From Cryoendolithus antarcticus (lineage: Eukaryota; Ascomycota; Dothideomycetes; Cladosporiales; Cladosporiaceae): 64,000 nt of DNA. This document shows positions 33,201 through 43,836 of this stretch, piece after piece. The DNA is taken from the NCBI GenBank assembly GCA_002077065.1, contig NAJO01000052.1, positions 186,001-250,000 on the forward strand, read 5' to 3'. Under the pieces are notes generated by a model, which was not told where the DNA came from, did no database searches, and was given only the letters and a program-made list of their open reading frames with translations. Within the stretch, counting starts at the first letter, position 1. Every line of letters starts with the position of its first letter. Made by a program: the position numbers and the translations under genes.

Positions 33201-33689
33201 TGCATGTGTAGACCCAGCGCCCATGGCAGCACCGTCGAGCAGAGCAGCCATATCATCGGGAACCATGTCATCGTCGGAAAGAGCTTCCGTGAGTCGCCAT
33301 GCGACCGACTCTACAGTCGTGGCAGTGACGTTGGGCTGCGTGGAAACATCGACTCCCGCGAAGATCTCGTGAGCGGACAGCACTGGATCTGCGGCAGTTG
33401 GTGGTACACTGGGGCGGATAGCTCTAGCTGGTGATGTTGTCTTCTTGCGCTTGTTGGACATCGTCGGCGTGAAATCGTTTGCTCGAGGGTTCAACCCCGG
33501 CCGCCTAGTGAATAGATTGCGGAGTCGCCGCGCTGGAGGTTCTGTAGGTGTCGCTGTGGGTGCCACCGTGGAGTTTGGAAGTGCAGAGGCCTCATCATCC
33601 GATGGAAGTGATGACAGCATCGTCCCCATCGGAGTAGGCCACATGTTATGTGTTACTCGTGGAATGATAGTCGCGAGTATGGAAGACAT
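30255..33689 (-). CDS. Large F-box protein
   Basis: The open frame runs from 33830 to 30255 (1191 codons); Met at 33689 or 33644 is the likely start. An F-box lies about 260 residues in: WPSNELPMEIFELITLHLAR followed by TDVRSLRLVNREFEQKVSPSLF, so a role as SCF ubiquitin-ligase substrate receptor is expected. The following 500 residues have leucine-rich, LRR-like spacing (VSPDWRCV, HVKHLTCGYTDGG, GYLEHLTLVNCWITPPALEAL). An Ala/His/Pro-rich low-complexity insert of about 200 residues (AQAAALAHAHLQHAHLPHAA) splits the C-terminal region before IALKKLIFSSCGYVRLP. The N-terminal 100 residues include a basic patch (MSNKRKKTTSPARAIRP), a possible nuclear signal. The substrate is unknown. Confidence 0.8.
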   Translation of the reverse strand: MSSILATIIPRVTHNMWPTPMGTMLSSLPSDDEASALPNSTVAPTATPTEPPARRLRNLFTRRPGLNPRANDFTPTMSNKRKKTTSPARAIRPSVPPTAADPVLSAHEIFAGVDVSTQPNVTATTVESVAWRLTEALSDDDMVPDDMAALLDGAAMGAGSTHARAALSLLASRSNSAGAMSSDQGKLRVAGAMLIESTGQDQTLDDENIARSGEVSYLPLGSTTSRGAYQIPKSFKILPAIRRQLDHSMHQSTSSVAVWPSNELPMEIFELITLHLARTDVRSLRLVNREFEQKVSPSLFHSAVVPFNTELYDMMAEEVKKKDASAIRYGKGKGKARETLESELQWKNATTDREGKVYKGHGLRVFEGFGPHIKRFGMSFEVTEAQLAHPPEKRELDPCIAYHGAYDWPPPQYLRFSNLAGLERTADETSRMKAAFSKLVNVQEIGLSIDSGLGRLNGADVSPYTMVHDHPLSVFSASGDSQPDHTRQAKKQFWTALQRSQQSIGRRPNAKETNLHYANISAGLHSINGLCSSEYISTGLWPRADARGVLGGSRYSGASARTGVAYLLTDQDEKSFAAPVNPGTLRKEQIEWLLETEWAQRAFLESYMLAVMDNPSVFSRVTKLHVVKISSGLLPILGRVQLWAALPLLEDVTLCVSPDWRCVQKDTAGYAEAPAKAPSLAVQLLHGVLRQIQGISHVKHLTCGYTDGGERGAGVLGRNNNLLPAPILPLAQCLAITPTGLLDMGYLEHLTLVNCWITPPALEALYRRQSHGSLQVLKFDSVSLTASPRAPPPAGAPAQAAALAHAHLQHAHLPHAALAGQAGGWGAQAPPHVPAPHLVLPQPAAWLPAIPVAPVPNANALAGLHGINNTPAIVAPFANAVVASGLLGNTPPAQAAGIISQLWLRNRAQWLNYTTGLAGPASIVQFIATTPGLTMASFVGQINMHNHLNFAAPAMPAPAHQHHYQPLHHQQPSYPHIRPDASTWATNHRDGSWPDLIDQLSPGPVFDDYMPQPQPRETQRISRPRIALKKLIFSSCGYVRLPANANLDQTAVHWDVQHPLHSSAWFRQRQRGLGAAAQTSPDIYLGKLTQFLPPAELDAMFYAWGMTAGWDDAEAAEAAEYDGQLKGGSGRFSGVVEMGMELRS

Positions 33690-33830
33690 CAAAATGAGCG
33701 TCTGTGAAGTGCTTGCTTGCAGCACCACAAGATCCTCGTGAGATCGATATTGTTTGAATAGGGGTTCTAGAGGGTATGTGTGCAGTGTTGTCGTGTTCTG
33801 ATTGTGATTCACGTGCATTATGCAAAGCAT

Positions 33831-34167
33831 ATGTTGTCTTGTGTAGCTTGGGCAGGTGCGATTTGGGAGCCTCGTGTTTTTGCTGAGTCATCACAGACGA
33901 CAGTGAATTTATATGCGCCGATGGAACGCTGCGAATATGCGTCTGCTACGGCACTCACCGCACGATCTACGAACTAGCACCATGTCTAGTTACATGAGGA
34001 ACTGGACCACCGAGGCTGTTCCCTCAAGTTGTTTGACGTCCGAGATCATGAGAGCACGTTTGAGGGGCCGATTCTCGCTTGCGTATGCGTCCAATGCACC
34101 GTGAGGACGTGGTACCTCCATGCTTCCAATCATTCCGGAACACGGATCCTGCCATGTCGCCGATGCG
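33831..34167. other. Intergenic
   Basis: Short frames only. I see no structure beyond the neighbouring gene ends. Confidence 0.4.
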
Positions 34168-34618
34168 CTACAGACTGCGAGCTCTAAGAGTCTCCGACTC
34201 GATACCGAGCTCAATGCCTGCAAGATCCGCCAAGTAGTCGATCGGAGTGACAGCCGCTGCACCCATATGTGCATGCTGCAATGCGCAAGTCATGATCTGC
34301 ATGGTTGTTTCTTCCGCTTGAGCTAAGTCGCAGGCAGCCAGTATTGAGCGGCATTGCCTAGAGCTCGTTGTGGCACCGTTCTTGCTGTTCCACAGCTTCT
34401 TGATGCCCTCGACGAACTTCATCGGGGTCGGCTCCTTTCTGATGTCCCTGATCTCAACTGTGAGCGCATGACCATGGCTGCTATCAGCTCCTGCACGGCA
34501 GATTAACGCTTTGCTACGATGTATGTTAAAGACTCAACATCAAAGCAGATACGCTGCCGTTGAATCAGCTCTCTCATACTGATGGTTTGCGACGAGCTCA
34601 CTATCATGAGTACTCATG
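34168..34618 (-). CDS. Uncharacterised small protein, two exons
   Basis: Exon 1 is 34618-34603 (MSTHD plus one base), exon 2 is 34490-34168. The 112-nt intron has a consensus GTGAGC donor, a GTTAATC-like branch site and a GTGCAG acceptor, and keeps frame for 112 aa. The protein reads MSTHDRADSSHGHALTVEIR, then EPTPMKFVEGIKKLWNSKNG and a C-terminal helical/Ala-rich part (SILAACDLAQAEETTMQIMT; MGAAAVTPIDYLADLAGIEL). I do not recognise it. Support is frame continuity and composition only. The Met at 34422 would give an unspliced 84-aa form. Confidence 0.4.
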
Positions 34619-34999
34619 TAGTAGCACAGGACGATCCGTGAATCGGGCGAAGCAATGGTGGGAGTCGAAGGGGACTGGACGTGGTGGGATGACGTTGTGA
34701 CCACTGCTCTGTCTCACTGCAACGGTGATAGTGAAAGGCGACTGCCGTGCAGTTGACAGCAGCACAAAATCCTTAAGCTTCCGGATGAGCGATAGATGGC
34801 GTGTTTGTCGCCCTGCAACGGTCTGTATGCATATGAATCCAGTCCGGCGAGACACTGTGGTGACAGGCACTTCAGCGATCATGCAGCAATACTGGTGAAG
34901 TATGTACACATTCTTCGCTCGTCCTGCGACCATTGCGTCGCCAGCCCATGCGCAAACTCCTTGAACTCCCATACCCATGGATTCACCTCAGCCTTTCGC

Positions 35000-35541
35000 T
35001 CAGAACTCTGCGATAGGGTCGCCCCGAAGCTTGCCGCGCATTTGCCACTTGCCCTGTTCGTTGTAGTCAGCATACACGCTGCAGATTCATCGTGCTTGCG
35101 GGCACCATATCACAGCTCGGCTCGCCTGTCATGGCGCCGCACCCATGATGCCCACGCTTTCGCAGCACGACTCACCTCTGTCTGATATCCCATGTACAAG
35201 AACCCCGCCGGTACCGCGACAATGTATACAAAGGATAGCCATGCCGTCCGTGGTGTCCATCTGAAGAACTCGTGTCGCTTCACGTACATGTCTGCGTGCA
35301 AGTTAATATATGTCCTTCCCTGGTATCCCAAATTCCAGCCCGCAGCATCATGCTCCCAGCACGCGCTTCTATCGTCCGTGTTCCTGACTGTGTGTCGCCA
35401 ATGCGTCCAGTTGGGTAAGGTGGTGCGAACGTACTGGCATATTTGACCAACGCCGGGTCCATGTTCAAGCCTGTCTCCTCGTCAGCTACACTCCTGTCTC
35501 AGGGCATCCGGTCCGCGCTCACTGTTGACGTGGCCCGCCAT
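35000..35541 (-). CDS. Complex I accessory subunit, B15/6.6-kDa (NDUFB4-like)
   Basis: Four exons, all short: 35541-35523 (19 nt), 35470-35435 (36 nt), 35291-35176 (116 nt), 35053-35000 (54 nt). All three introns have GTGAG or GTACG donors and CAG acceptors, and all joins keep frame. The 74-aa product reads MAGHVNSLNMDPALVKYANM, then HEFFRWTPRTAWLSFVYIVA, VPAGFLYMGYQTEG and KWQMRGKLRGDPIAEF. The FRWTPRTAW block before a single TM helix and the GKLRGDPIAEF end are what I know of the fungal NADH:ubiquinone oxidoreductase 6.6-kDa/B15 subunit of the inner mitochondrial membrane. A single-exon reading sees only exon 3 with a false start and tail. It is divergent from the GST gene. Confidence 0.88.
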
Positions 35542-35867
35542 TCTTGCTATCGAGGGCCTCATGATTGCGGTATGTGATTTGCTGTACGACGATGCCTTCT
35601 CTTGTGGGAACGATTGAGGTTGTCGTCACTTGCACTAGCTTCCATTCAGCTACACGTGAGCGGAAGGAGCCGTCGGTGCCAAGATCTTTGACTTCGAGAC
35701 AACGCCTCGGCTCGGAAGCTGGAGCTTCTTCACGAGCCAAACGGTGTGAGTAGGCTCTTATCAGACCTCAGAAATTGATGTTGGGGCGAGGCATAAGTAG
35801 ATCCAGTTCTCTCATCAAGCCTGCCTTGCGATATAATCGATTCACCTTCCCCCGTACAGTAGGCAGC

Positions 35868-36857
35868 ATGGCAGACACACAGGTTCCAAAGACGCAGATC
35901 ACGCTGCATTGGTACGTTGGCTTCAGTTACGCTCGATGTTGTGGAAGACCTAAGCAATCCCCCTGGCATTTCATTGAATCAAATAACAATCCCAGAGTCG
36001 CACCATGATCGATCTCAAACTACCTTTCCCACCTTCTCTGCCCTCCGCATCTACTCACACTCACGATACTCCAGGCTCGAACGCTCCCGCGCGCAACGCA
36101 TAGTTTGGCTACTCCGCTCTTGCAAAGACATCGACTACAAGCTCGACCTCTACAAGCGCGGCGCCGACGGCCTCGCCAAAGAAGACCTCAAGAAAGCTCA
36201 TCCTCTCGGCAAATCTCCAGTAATAACCATCACCTCGCCAACTTCGACGACGCCGGTCACTCTCGCCGAGTCTGGTCTCATTACTGAGTATGTGAGCGAG
36301 CATTATGCGCCTCAGTTGATCCCCACGCGATGGCGCGATGGTCAGGAGGGCAAGGCTGGAGGAGAGACTGAGGCGTATCTGCGATGGAAGTTCTACATGC
36401 ATTATGCTGAGGGAAGCTTGATGGCGATCCTGTTGATCTCGCACATCATGAACCGTACGCCCTTCCATCAGATTTCCCTTGCATTGCAGATCACTGACAG
36501 ATATGCGCAGAACTCAAGGATGGCCCTGCCGTCCCCTTCTTCGTCAAGCCTCTTACCCGCGCTGTCGCCGGCAAGATCGAATCCGCGTTCTTGAACCAGA
36601 ACCTCGCAACGCAGTTCGGATTCCTCGAGTCGCAGATCTCGACTTCACCCGATGGTGGCTCGTACCTGTGTGGCAAGGAGCTGACGTCTGCCGATATGCT
36701 GATGAGCTTCCCGCTCATGGCTGCCAAGCCGCAGCTTCCTGAGGCAACCTTCCCGAAGCTGAGGGCGTATATCGCCAGGCTGGAGGCTGAGCCTACATTC
36801 AAGGAGAGCGTGGCGGAGGTTGAGAAGCTGACTGGGGAGCCTTACAAGATTTTGTAA
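35868..36857 (+). CDS. Glutathione S-transferase (GTT1-like)
   Basis: Exons 35868-35911, 36075-36454 and 36511-36857 give 256 aa. Introns are 163 nt (GTACGT...CCAG) and 56 nt (GTACGC, CTGAC, CAG); joins keep frame. The thioredoxin-like domain begins ITLHWLERSRAQRIVWLL, with KDIDYKLDLYKR and HPLGKSPVIT (cis-Pro) and the E-S motif TLAESGLITEYVSEHY that binds the glutathione gamma-glutamyl group. The helical C-terminal domain includes FGFLESQISTSPDGGSYLCG, KELTSADMLMSFPL and LRAYIARLEAEPTFKESV. The layout matches fungal Gtt1-type GSTs used in detoxification and stress. The catalytic residue is probably the Ser/Arg after HWLE; it cannot be proved by sequence. Confidence 0.92.
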
Positions 36858-38874
36858 GGCATGAGCTGGATTTTGCGTTCGGATTCGAATATAATAGTGA
36901 TGAAAGCATCTCGATTACCCTGCACGTTAGTTCACCTCTTCAGTCAAGATCCGGCCAATCGCTGCCCTGTTCAGAGGCAACCTAAGTGTCACGATGAATT
37001 GAGCATATATTATCGTGCCCTTGGTTACGAAAATGGAGTCTCTCCCCAGCCGTTGCGACAGATTCGGTACATTTCCAGGTAAGGCTCAGTTGCCATTGGC
37101 GGATTCGATCGAATAGTCAATAATGCGCGAGGAGAAGTGGGACGCAATCATGTCTGAACCGAAGCTCACGTCTTCGCAAGGTGCTTGCTTAGCCAGACCA
37201 GCAAGGTGCGTGTCAATGTCGCCGAATGGAGCAGGCGATGATGTCGCGCTCACAGTCATCGATATCTTTGTCGGCACTGAAAGCCGCCTCTCCATACTGA
37301 TGACAGCAGGCGATGCTGCGTAGTCTGGCACCACACGTGTCTCGCACAATCTCCAAGCAGCCTTGTCTCGCATTGCAGTAGAATCAACATCGTTGGAATT
37401 ACACCAAATACTGATGTTCTCCCCGGCATTGACAGCCGCGTATCCATACGGTTTCATCTGCACGCGACATGGAGCACGGTAGGGCTGAACGACGTCACGT
37501 CGTTGAATCCCTCCGAGCTTCGCGCTTCGGCTTCACCACCGTTTCCCTTCCCACTTCGCTTGCAATATCGGCAGCAGCACTCACACCGTCCACTTCATCC
37601 GCAGTCCTTACTGTTATGGCCGTGTGTAAATGGAAACAATGCTAGACGCCACCAGAACGTTGCAGCATTGCCGCCGCCGTTGAGAGCCTCACTGCCGAAT
37701 GCAGGGTCGGCACATGTTATAGGCAGGGATACGGCGTATCCATGCGGGCCTTTTCAGGACTTCACCCTAGTCTGCCTGTGCAACCGACGTCGTACAGGAG
37801 TGCAGATCTTGAGTTCTCACAGCGCCGCACCGCATGGCTGTGGGTTTGCAGATGGCTGTGCATGCTGATGCAGGTACGCGTAGATGAAGGAGCATTTAGC
37901 CTTGACATCCAGGGAGTGATGCCTGTGGCGCTCTCGAGGGTCGTCCGGTTGGCACATTCAGCCCGTGGCTGTGCTTGACGATCCGGTACGTATCTTCCAT
38001 GGAGACAGGAGCAGACGTAACCGCGTTACTGGACGAGGCCTCATTTCGGTACCGAGCTCTGCAACAGCGTCAAGAACCCGACGTCACTACGCTTTGTCGT
38101 CGAAGCTGAGTATGACTGGGGTTGGCTGGTTCCAATGGCCCATCACTGGCCATATTCGACGGAGCACACCCTCTTGGGCATGCAGGCCGGCTGCACTTTG
38201 AGTGTTAGACCGCGCTGTCCCAACCCCAACCCGGCTACACTGGAGATTATTGTGGGGAGCTGCATCATGAGCGATCATGGGTTCGTCTGCCCGAACGTCA
38301 CTTGCCACGCCTGTACGGATGCTCCTGTCGGGCCCCATCGGTCTCTAGATAAGTGGTAATACGGCTGTGCAGCCCGAATGGCTCCCCTGCATTCACATCG
38401 AGTATACCATTCAATTCAGATCTCCCTGCAGGGCTATATGAAGAAAACCCTGCGTGCGCCTCGCACCCTGGCAATAAGGCAATCTCTGCCGACTCGACCG
38501 GAATATTCTTACCGAGTGGCAGCCGCAAGAACAGCCGCATGCAGGACCCCATGTTTCGGCAACACCCCTTTCACGTCATTGTCTAGCCGCGCTTCCGACG
38601 CGAGACTCAACGGCTATACCAATCCCCTACACTGACATCCCTATATGACGATCTTCGCGCCTATATAGCACTATCGAGGGATCTGCCGAGGGTATGAACC
38701 CTGAGTTGCAGGCACTGCGCGAGCCTATTGATCCTGACAAGGTGGTTTTGCACGGTTTCGATATGGATGCAGGCCTTGGAAGATCAGCGGTTTGACTGAC
38801 GTAGTGGTATAGGTGACGGTGGCGAGTGGATGAAGTCGTAGGCGACGAAGGTGGACGAAGCGATGGCTGTAGGT
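36858..38874. other. Gene-poor interval, 2.0 kb
   Basis: The longest frames (37086-37463 minus, 125 codons; 37503-37868 plus) show no family motif, signal peptide or splice partner that I could support. The minus frame has moderate protein-like composition and could be an exon of an unrecognised gene. A 17-bp palindrome lies at 37488-37504. Confidence 0.4.
37488..37504. promoter_or_regulatory. 17-bp palindrome with CRE/bZIP core
   Basis: AACGACGTCACGTCGTT is a perfect inverted repeat around a central base. It holds overlapping ACGTCA/TGACGT cores, the binding element of ATF/CREB-type bZIP factors. Which gene it serves is unclear; the nearest called genes are 600 bp left (GST end) and 1.5 kb right (hydrophobin). 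Confidence 0.3.
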
Positions 38875-38882
38875 GTATAAGA
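38875..38882 (+). promoter_or_regulatory. TATA element of the hydrophobin gene
   Basis: TATAAGAA lies 165 bp upstream of the hydrophobin ATG. That would place transcription start near 38910 and give a C/A-rich 5' UTR of about 130 nt. Confidence 0.4.
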
Positions 38883-39006
38883 AGCCAGGTCAAGTTGTCC
38901 TACAATCGCTTTCTTTTCATCATCAAGCCAGCAATCCAATAGCATCATTCAGCACCTCCAACACAACTCCAACAACCAAATCAACTCCACCACACCATCT
39001 CTTCAC

Positions 39007-39032
39007 CAACACATCCAACCAACACATCCAAC
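39007..39032 (+). repeat. 13-bp direct repeat in the hydrophobin 5' UTR
   Basis: CAACACATCCAAC occurs twice, back to back, eight bases before the start codon. Confidence 0.7.
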
Positions 39033-39039
39033 CGCCAAC

Positions 39040-39382
39040 ATGCTCTTCACATCCATTGCCACCTTCGCGCTCAGCGCCATCGCCGTTTCGGCCGCGCCAA
39101 CAGAGAAGCGCCAGACCCTCGTCTGCTCAGGCACATACAGCAACGCCGTCTGCTGCGCAACAGATGTCCTCGGTGTCGCAGATCTCAACTGCGTGAACCG
39201 TAAGTCGCCTTGTTGTCCCACGCACTAGCGATCCATCACTGACAATACGTGCAGCCAAAGTTACTCCCACATCGGCCGACAACTTTGTCGCTACTTGCGC
39301 CGCTGAGGGCCAGCAGGCCAAGTGCTGCGCGCTGCCTATTCTCGGTCAGGCCTTGATCTGCCAGGACCCCGTGGGTGCTTAG
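39040..39382 (+). CDS. Class II hydrophobin
   Basis: Exons 39040-39199 and 39255-39382 join in frame (C+CC) over a 55-nt intron, giving 95 aa. The signal peptide is MLFTSIATFALSAIAVSA; EKR at 22-24 is a possible Kex2 site. The eight cysteines follow the class II pattern exactly: C-x8-CC-x11-C-x16-C-x8-CC-x10-C. Aliphatic patches (VLGVADLN, ALPILGQALI) sit where class II proteins expose their hydrophobic face. Such proteins self-assemble at air-water interfaces, coat hyphae or spores, and in plant-associated fungi aid attachment. The C-terminus, QDPVGA, is short. The gene is isolated, with about 2 kb of gene-poor DNA on either side. Confidence 0.95.
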
Positions 39383-40993
39383 ATGGTGCATAACGGAATG
39401 AGAGGAGAGAACGAAGTGTACGACAATGTAGTATAGTCTGTGAATCAATCAGTTCACACCATTACTTCTGCCGGTGATGTTTATCGCTACTTCCAGATCG
39501 TCTGGCAAGTTTCCATATCATTTATGAATATATTGGACATGGTCACTCATTATCGCCTCGCTGATCGATCAACTCATTATTGTATTATCGTTGCTATGCT
39601 TTCAAGTCGCCTGTATGCATGTCTGGACTTCGATGTACGCGCCTCAAGCTATACGCTCAGAATTGTCGCAACATAAGCCATACTACTGTGGAAAGCGAAG
39701 TGGATTTCATGTGCTTCGACGTGAACGAGCTCATCTCTAGAAATGTGAAAGGAACCTCAGGCTACTACAGCTTCACCCGCGATGATGAGTCGATGTAATT
39801 CCTGCTAGCGGAATCTCTCCGCGCTGCTATTCAAGGGACATCAGAGGCTGACGGCAATGCCAACCAACCTCATCGCGAATCATTCGTGCAATTAAAGTGC
39901 GTCGATAGATGCTTGGCTGGACGAAGTAGGCTTCGAGATAAGAGGTGGTATGGCGCATGCGGAAGCTCGATTCGTTGACAAGCTTGGAATGCGAGCAACG
40001 ATATGCGTGTTGGAGTGTCAATGATATCGCCCGTACGCAGCGTCCGAGTATGCTTTTGTATCTGCGATAGCACGTCACTGGAAAGAGAGGGAAAGCTTTG
40101 TCATGGAGGCTCCCTGTGGAGATCCGCTGCTTTCGTCTGGTCTGTGTTCTTGTCGTGACGCCCACATGTCAAACCCATGAAGCTCACGATTTCCAATGGC
40201 AGTCGGCCCGATGCATGTGCCATGATTCCGCCCTGCCTAACAAGCTCTCGTTGCCTTTGTCATCCAGCTCTGTCATCAATAAGGTACGCTGGCGGCCGCA
40301 GCACTGACTACTATGTCCGCGAAGGTTTCGAACGACACTACAGTACGAGCCTGAGTAGCCTTTCCTTTTCGTCACTATCACGGCATGGGCTTGCGGTCTT
40401 CCCAGATTGCTGTTGACGCGCAGGCTAGTGTGTTTTAGTGCGCCGGCAGGGCCTTAAAACATTAGCTGTCACTATGCGAGTTCCTCATACACAGCGCAAA
40501 CGAGTAGTCCTATGCGAAGCTCAATGGAGTTCATCCCGGGAGGTCGCGTACACACGATACGTCGCTGCAGAGCTTTGTTACACCTCATCGATCCACGATC
40601 ACTCTATCGATCTGACCTGCTTCACATTTCCCAGCCGCACGAGCGCCGCCCCGCTGACGCGCTGTCAGCAAGGCGGCAGATCGACCCTCTGTACCTGGCG
40701 CTAACTTCATGCGATCGTCACGCTCCAGCCGTGATCACCTCTCTCCTCGTGTCTTGACAAATTTCCAGTCAGCCCTCCGCTACAGTCCGATGGCATACTA
40801 GTATCACTACTGGCGGCTTGAGACTCGGGCTAGACGCAACTCCTTTGGACTCGAGTGAACTACCATGCCGCGAATGACGCCGTTGTGATATTGGTAACGG
40901 CTGGAAGTACTCAGCTGGTGCTCGCGAACCCGAAATTCCGTCTTCCGCTGCAAACGGTAGAACGCTGCCAAGTGATCTGCGAATGCAGCTGAT
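39383..40993. other. Gene-poor interval, 1.6 kb
   Basis: Relatively A/T-rich stretches (39480-39700) and many short frames, none with support. No repeat or RNA gene noticed. Confidence 0.4.
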
Positions 40994-43246
40994 ATGCTCG
41001 AGCAATCACTGCCAACTGCTACTACATCAATAATGGCCCCAAATTTACCGGCCGAGAAAGCTTCAAGCCTAAGGCACCATGTAACAGACACGCCGACGGA
41101 CCTACTGGTGTCCCAAGATGCCATCTCTCAAGGGAGTATACATAGTGATGGCGCTGCTGCCCAATCTAGCACCGGTGGTCAAAACTCACTGGAGTCTGCT
41201 ACCTGGAACTGGAAGTCACCGAGCATTGCCAGCGCAGCCCCGTCGACGTATATCTATGAACCCCAAGGCGAGCTTTTGACCAGCAGCAACCAGCCTGCTG
41301 GTAGTGTACGGGAATTTCACGGGCCGGACGTCCTACCCATCATCTCGGCCACCAAGCGCAAGGCCTCGGGGAACCTTCTCGAACGCGCGCTGTCGTCTAG
41401 CTCCGTCTTGACTGTACCCACCTCTGTATCTTCGGCATCAGGGACAAAACGAAAAGTCAACGCCGACTCTTCTCTGACTGCAGTCGACTCGAGGACCGAC
41501 CTGAAGCGATCACATACCGTGCCGGAAGGAAGTGAGCTGACAAAGACATCACATATGGGATCGACATCACCGCGCGCCGCGAGAGCTCGTCCTAGCGCGC
41601 CTTCGAGGGAGCCTTCGTACGAGATACCTGGAAGCAACGCGGATCGGGCTCTCCCAGATGCCACAACGCCTATTTTCCTGCCAACGCGAAAGGTCTTTCC
41701 AATACAAATTGGTGATCGACTCTTCAGGCTCTCAGGGGCGTCGATATCGTCAGACGGTAGGCATGACTCCACTTACATCATCACGAAAGCTATACTGAGG
41801 CTTGTAGAGCACCCTCGTACTTCTCGCAGTTCTTCGAGGAACAACTACGGCAGAGCGACAGCGCTGACAGCGTGAGGACACTGTACATCGATCGAGATCC
41901 GGTAGTTTGGGCCTTCTCGTCTGATGAGATGTCTGGATTGACTGACACAGTCGCAGAGCACCTTCGAGGACATCAGTCTGCATCTACAGGGCTATCACGT
42001 CTCGCCGCGAGATGGACCACACTTCGTGCGACTATTCGCTGATGCGCAGTTCTACAGCTGTAAGTTTCGGCATCTGCGCATACTACGTTCCAGTACTGAC
42101 AGCGAACAAGTGCCACGACTCTCAGCTCAGCTCTTTGCCTCAACGATCTACGTTCGCGTAGGCGAAGCCGAGTTCCAAATCCCCAAGGATCTCTTCAACT
42201 CGCCAGGCAACACACCAAATTACTTCTCCCTCGGCTTCAGCTCGTTTTTCACGACGCCCAGCTCCGTCTTCCCGGGTCTGACGCAACGCACACTACTACG
42301 GCCGCCTTCGTTACTACCACCCTCGGTGATGGGGAGAAGTGCACGAACGTTCGCCGATCTGCTGCAAGTGCTCAAGGGCTACCCGCTCCAGATCAGATGC
42401 AAGGAACATCGCGAGGAGCTGCTACGTGATGCGCGGTACTTTCACCTGAAAGGGCTAGAGCAGAGGCTTGTTCCCTGCGACATCTCACACAACCTCGCCA
42501 GAGGCAAGAGTGAGATCCTCATTCGACTTGAGGATGTGCGACAGTCAGGCATTTCATTCCTCTCGGATGCCGTAGCTGCACCGTCTGAGCCGTCGGATGC
42601 TTCGCCGGCAAGTACTGTCTCTCTCGCACCTGCGATCGGTGGAGCGGGCTGGATCTACTATCAGCGGCCTTACATCGATGCCGAAGCCCACGCCTTGATC
42701 GTGGAGATATCTGGCGACGAGAGCACTGAGCTAGCTGTTGCTGCGCTGACTCATAATGCACCCGTGCGATATGGTCGAGCAGTCTTCTCGGGTCTGACAC
42801 TAGCCCGCATCACCAGTCTCTTCGGCGTGGTGGCGAACAAGATGAACTTGCCCATCACGCAGCCACTCGGTCTGATGTTGATGGACACTGGCAAAGGCAT
42901 AAGCAGTCTTGGAGTAAGTCCGAGGAACACTGGGATCAGCGATGAGAGAGTGAAGGTCAGGCTAGGAACTGATGTGGATGTCATGCTTGATGGGAAGGAG
43001 TGGCGAGTCAAGGAAGAGGAGAAAAATGCCGACATGGATGCTGACGAGGACGAAGCTTCAAGGCGGAGGGAAGCAAGCGGTGAGGAAGAGGAAGCAGATG
43101 AGTGGATTGTGAAGAAAGCGCAGTGGCGGCTGAGAGTACAGCCCATACCTGGCGGGAGTGGGATGGAGGTCATTCTGGGTGCGGTAAAGATCGAAGCCTA
43201 CAGCAGTGAGAAGGCGAGGAACGCTGCGAGAGGGTTCCTGTGGTGA
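40994..43246 (+). CDS. BTB/POZ-type (T1-like) protein
   Basis: Exons 40994-41756, 41810-41901, 41957-42059 and 42111-43246 give 697 aa. Introns of 51-55 nt with CTGAC-type branch sites keep frame throughout. Residues 1-240 are Ser/Thr-rich with basic patches (ATKRKASG, GTKRKVNAD). A BTB fold begins at FPIQIGDRLFRLSGASISSD and continues APSYFSQFFEEQL, TLYIDRDPSTFEDISLHLQGY and FVRLFADAQFYSLPRL. A second similar unit starts YVRVGEAEFQIPKDLFNSPG and includes TFADLLQVLKGYPLQI and ARYFHLKGLEQRL. The C-terminal half has an acidic low-complexity stretch (EEEKNADMDADEDEASRRRE). BTB proteins of this layout are common in fungi but uncharacterised; cullin-3 adaptor function is one possibility. The acceptor of intron 1 (GAG, 41809) is unusual but is the one that keeps the BTB frame. 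Confidence 0.78.
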
Positions 43247-43836
43247 TAAGCATGTACTACTGCACCTACAAGCTACCTCAAAGCACCCAAGAACCAGGAG
43301 GCCCCAAGATAGGAGCTTCATCACGGGGCAGGTTTCCTCTCATTGACCCAGTCGACGTGATATAACACTTGCAGTGAGACTGATATTGGCGCTCCGGACA
43401 CCTCTAAGAGAACATGAAGGCGTCAGATTGTGCACAACCCTATGCAAGAAAATACTGTCCGATATATTGCACAATTCGAGGATTGCATGGCGGATGCAGC
43501 CGGCAGCAAAAAGCTTAAGTCTCCCTAGTTGTGGATACCGAGATCGCGAGAGCGAGCCGCATGTGTGATGAGATGGCCATCACCAAATCGCCACCAAAGT
43601 GCCGAAATTGCCCGTTGATGACAAGCTGACATTACTGCAGCCTCATGTTCTAAGAGACCGGACAGTAACTTCCTCAATCACACACCTGCTACATCAACCA
43701 TACTCGCCGCACATCGGCCTCACAGCATCCCCCATCAACGCATCACCGAGGCATCGAGATACTTGCTGCCTGAGCAATCTCACCGTATCGGCCATCAGGG
43801 CCATCACCTGTAAATCACCCTCACATCACCCTCACA
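43247..43836. other. Intergenic, SCS7 promoter
   Basis: Between two plus-strand genes. The last 150 bp before the ATG are C/A-rich (CATCACC-type runs), as in fungal 5' UTRs. No gene. Confidence 0.45.
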
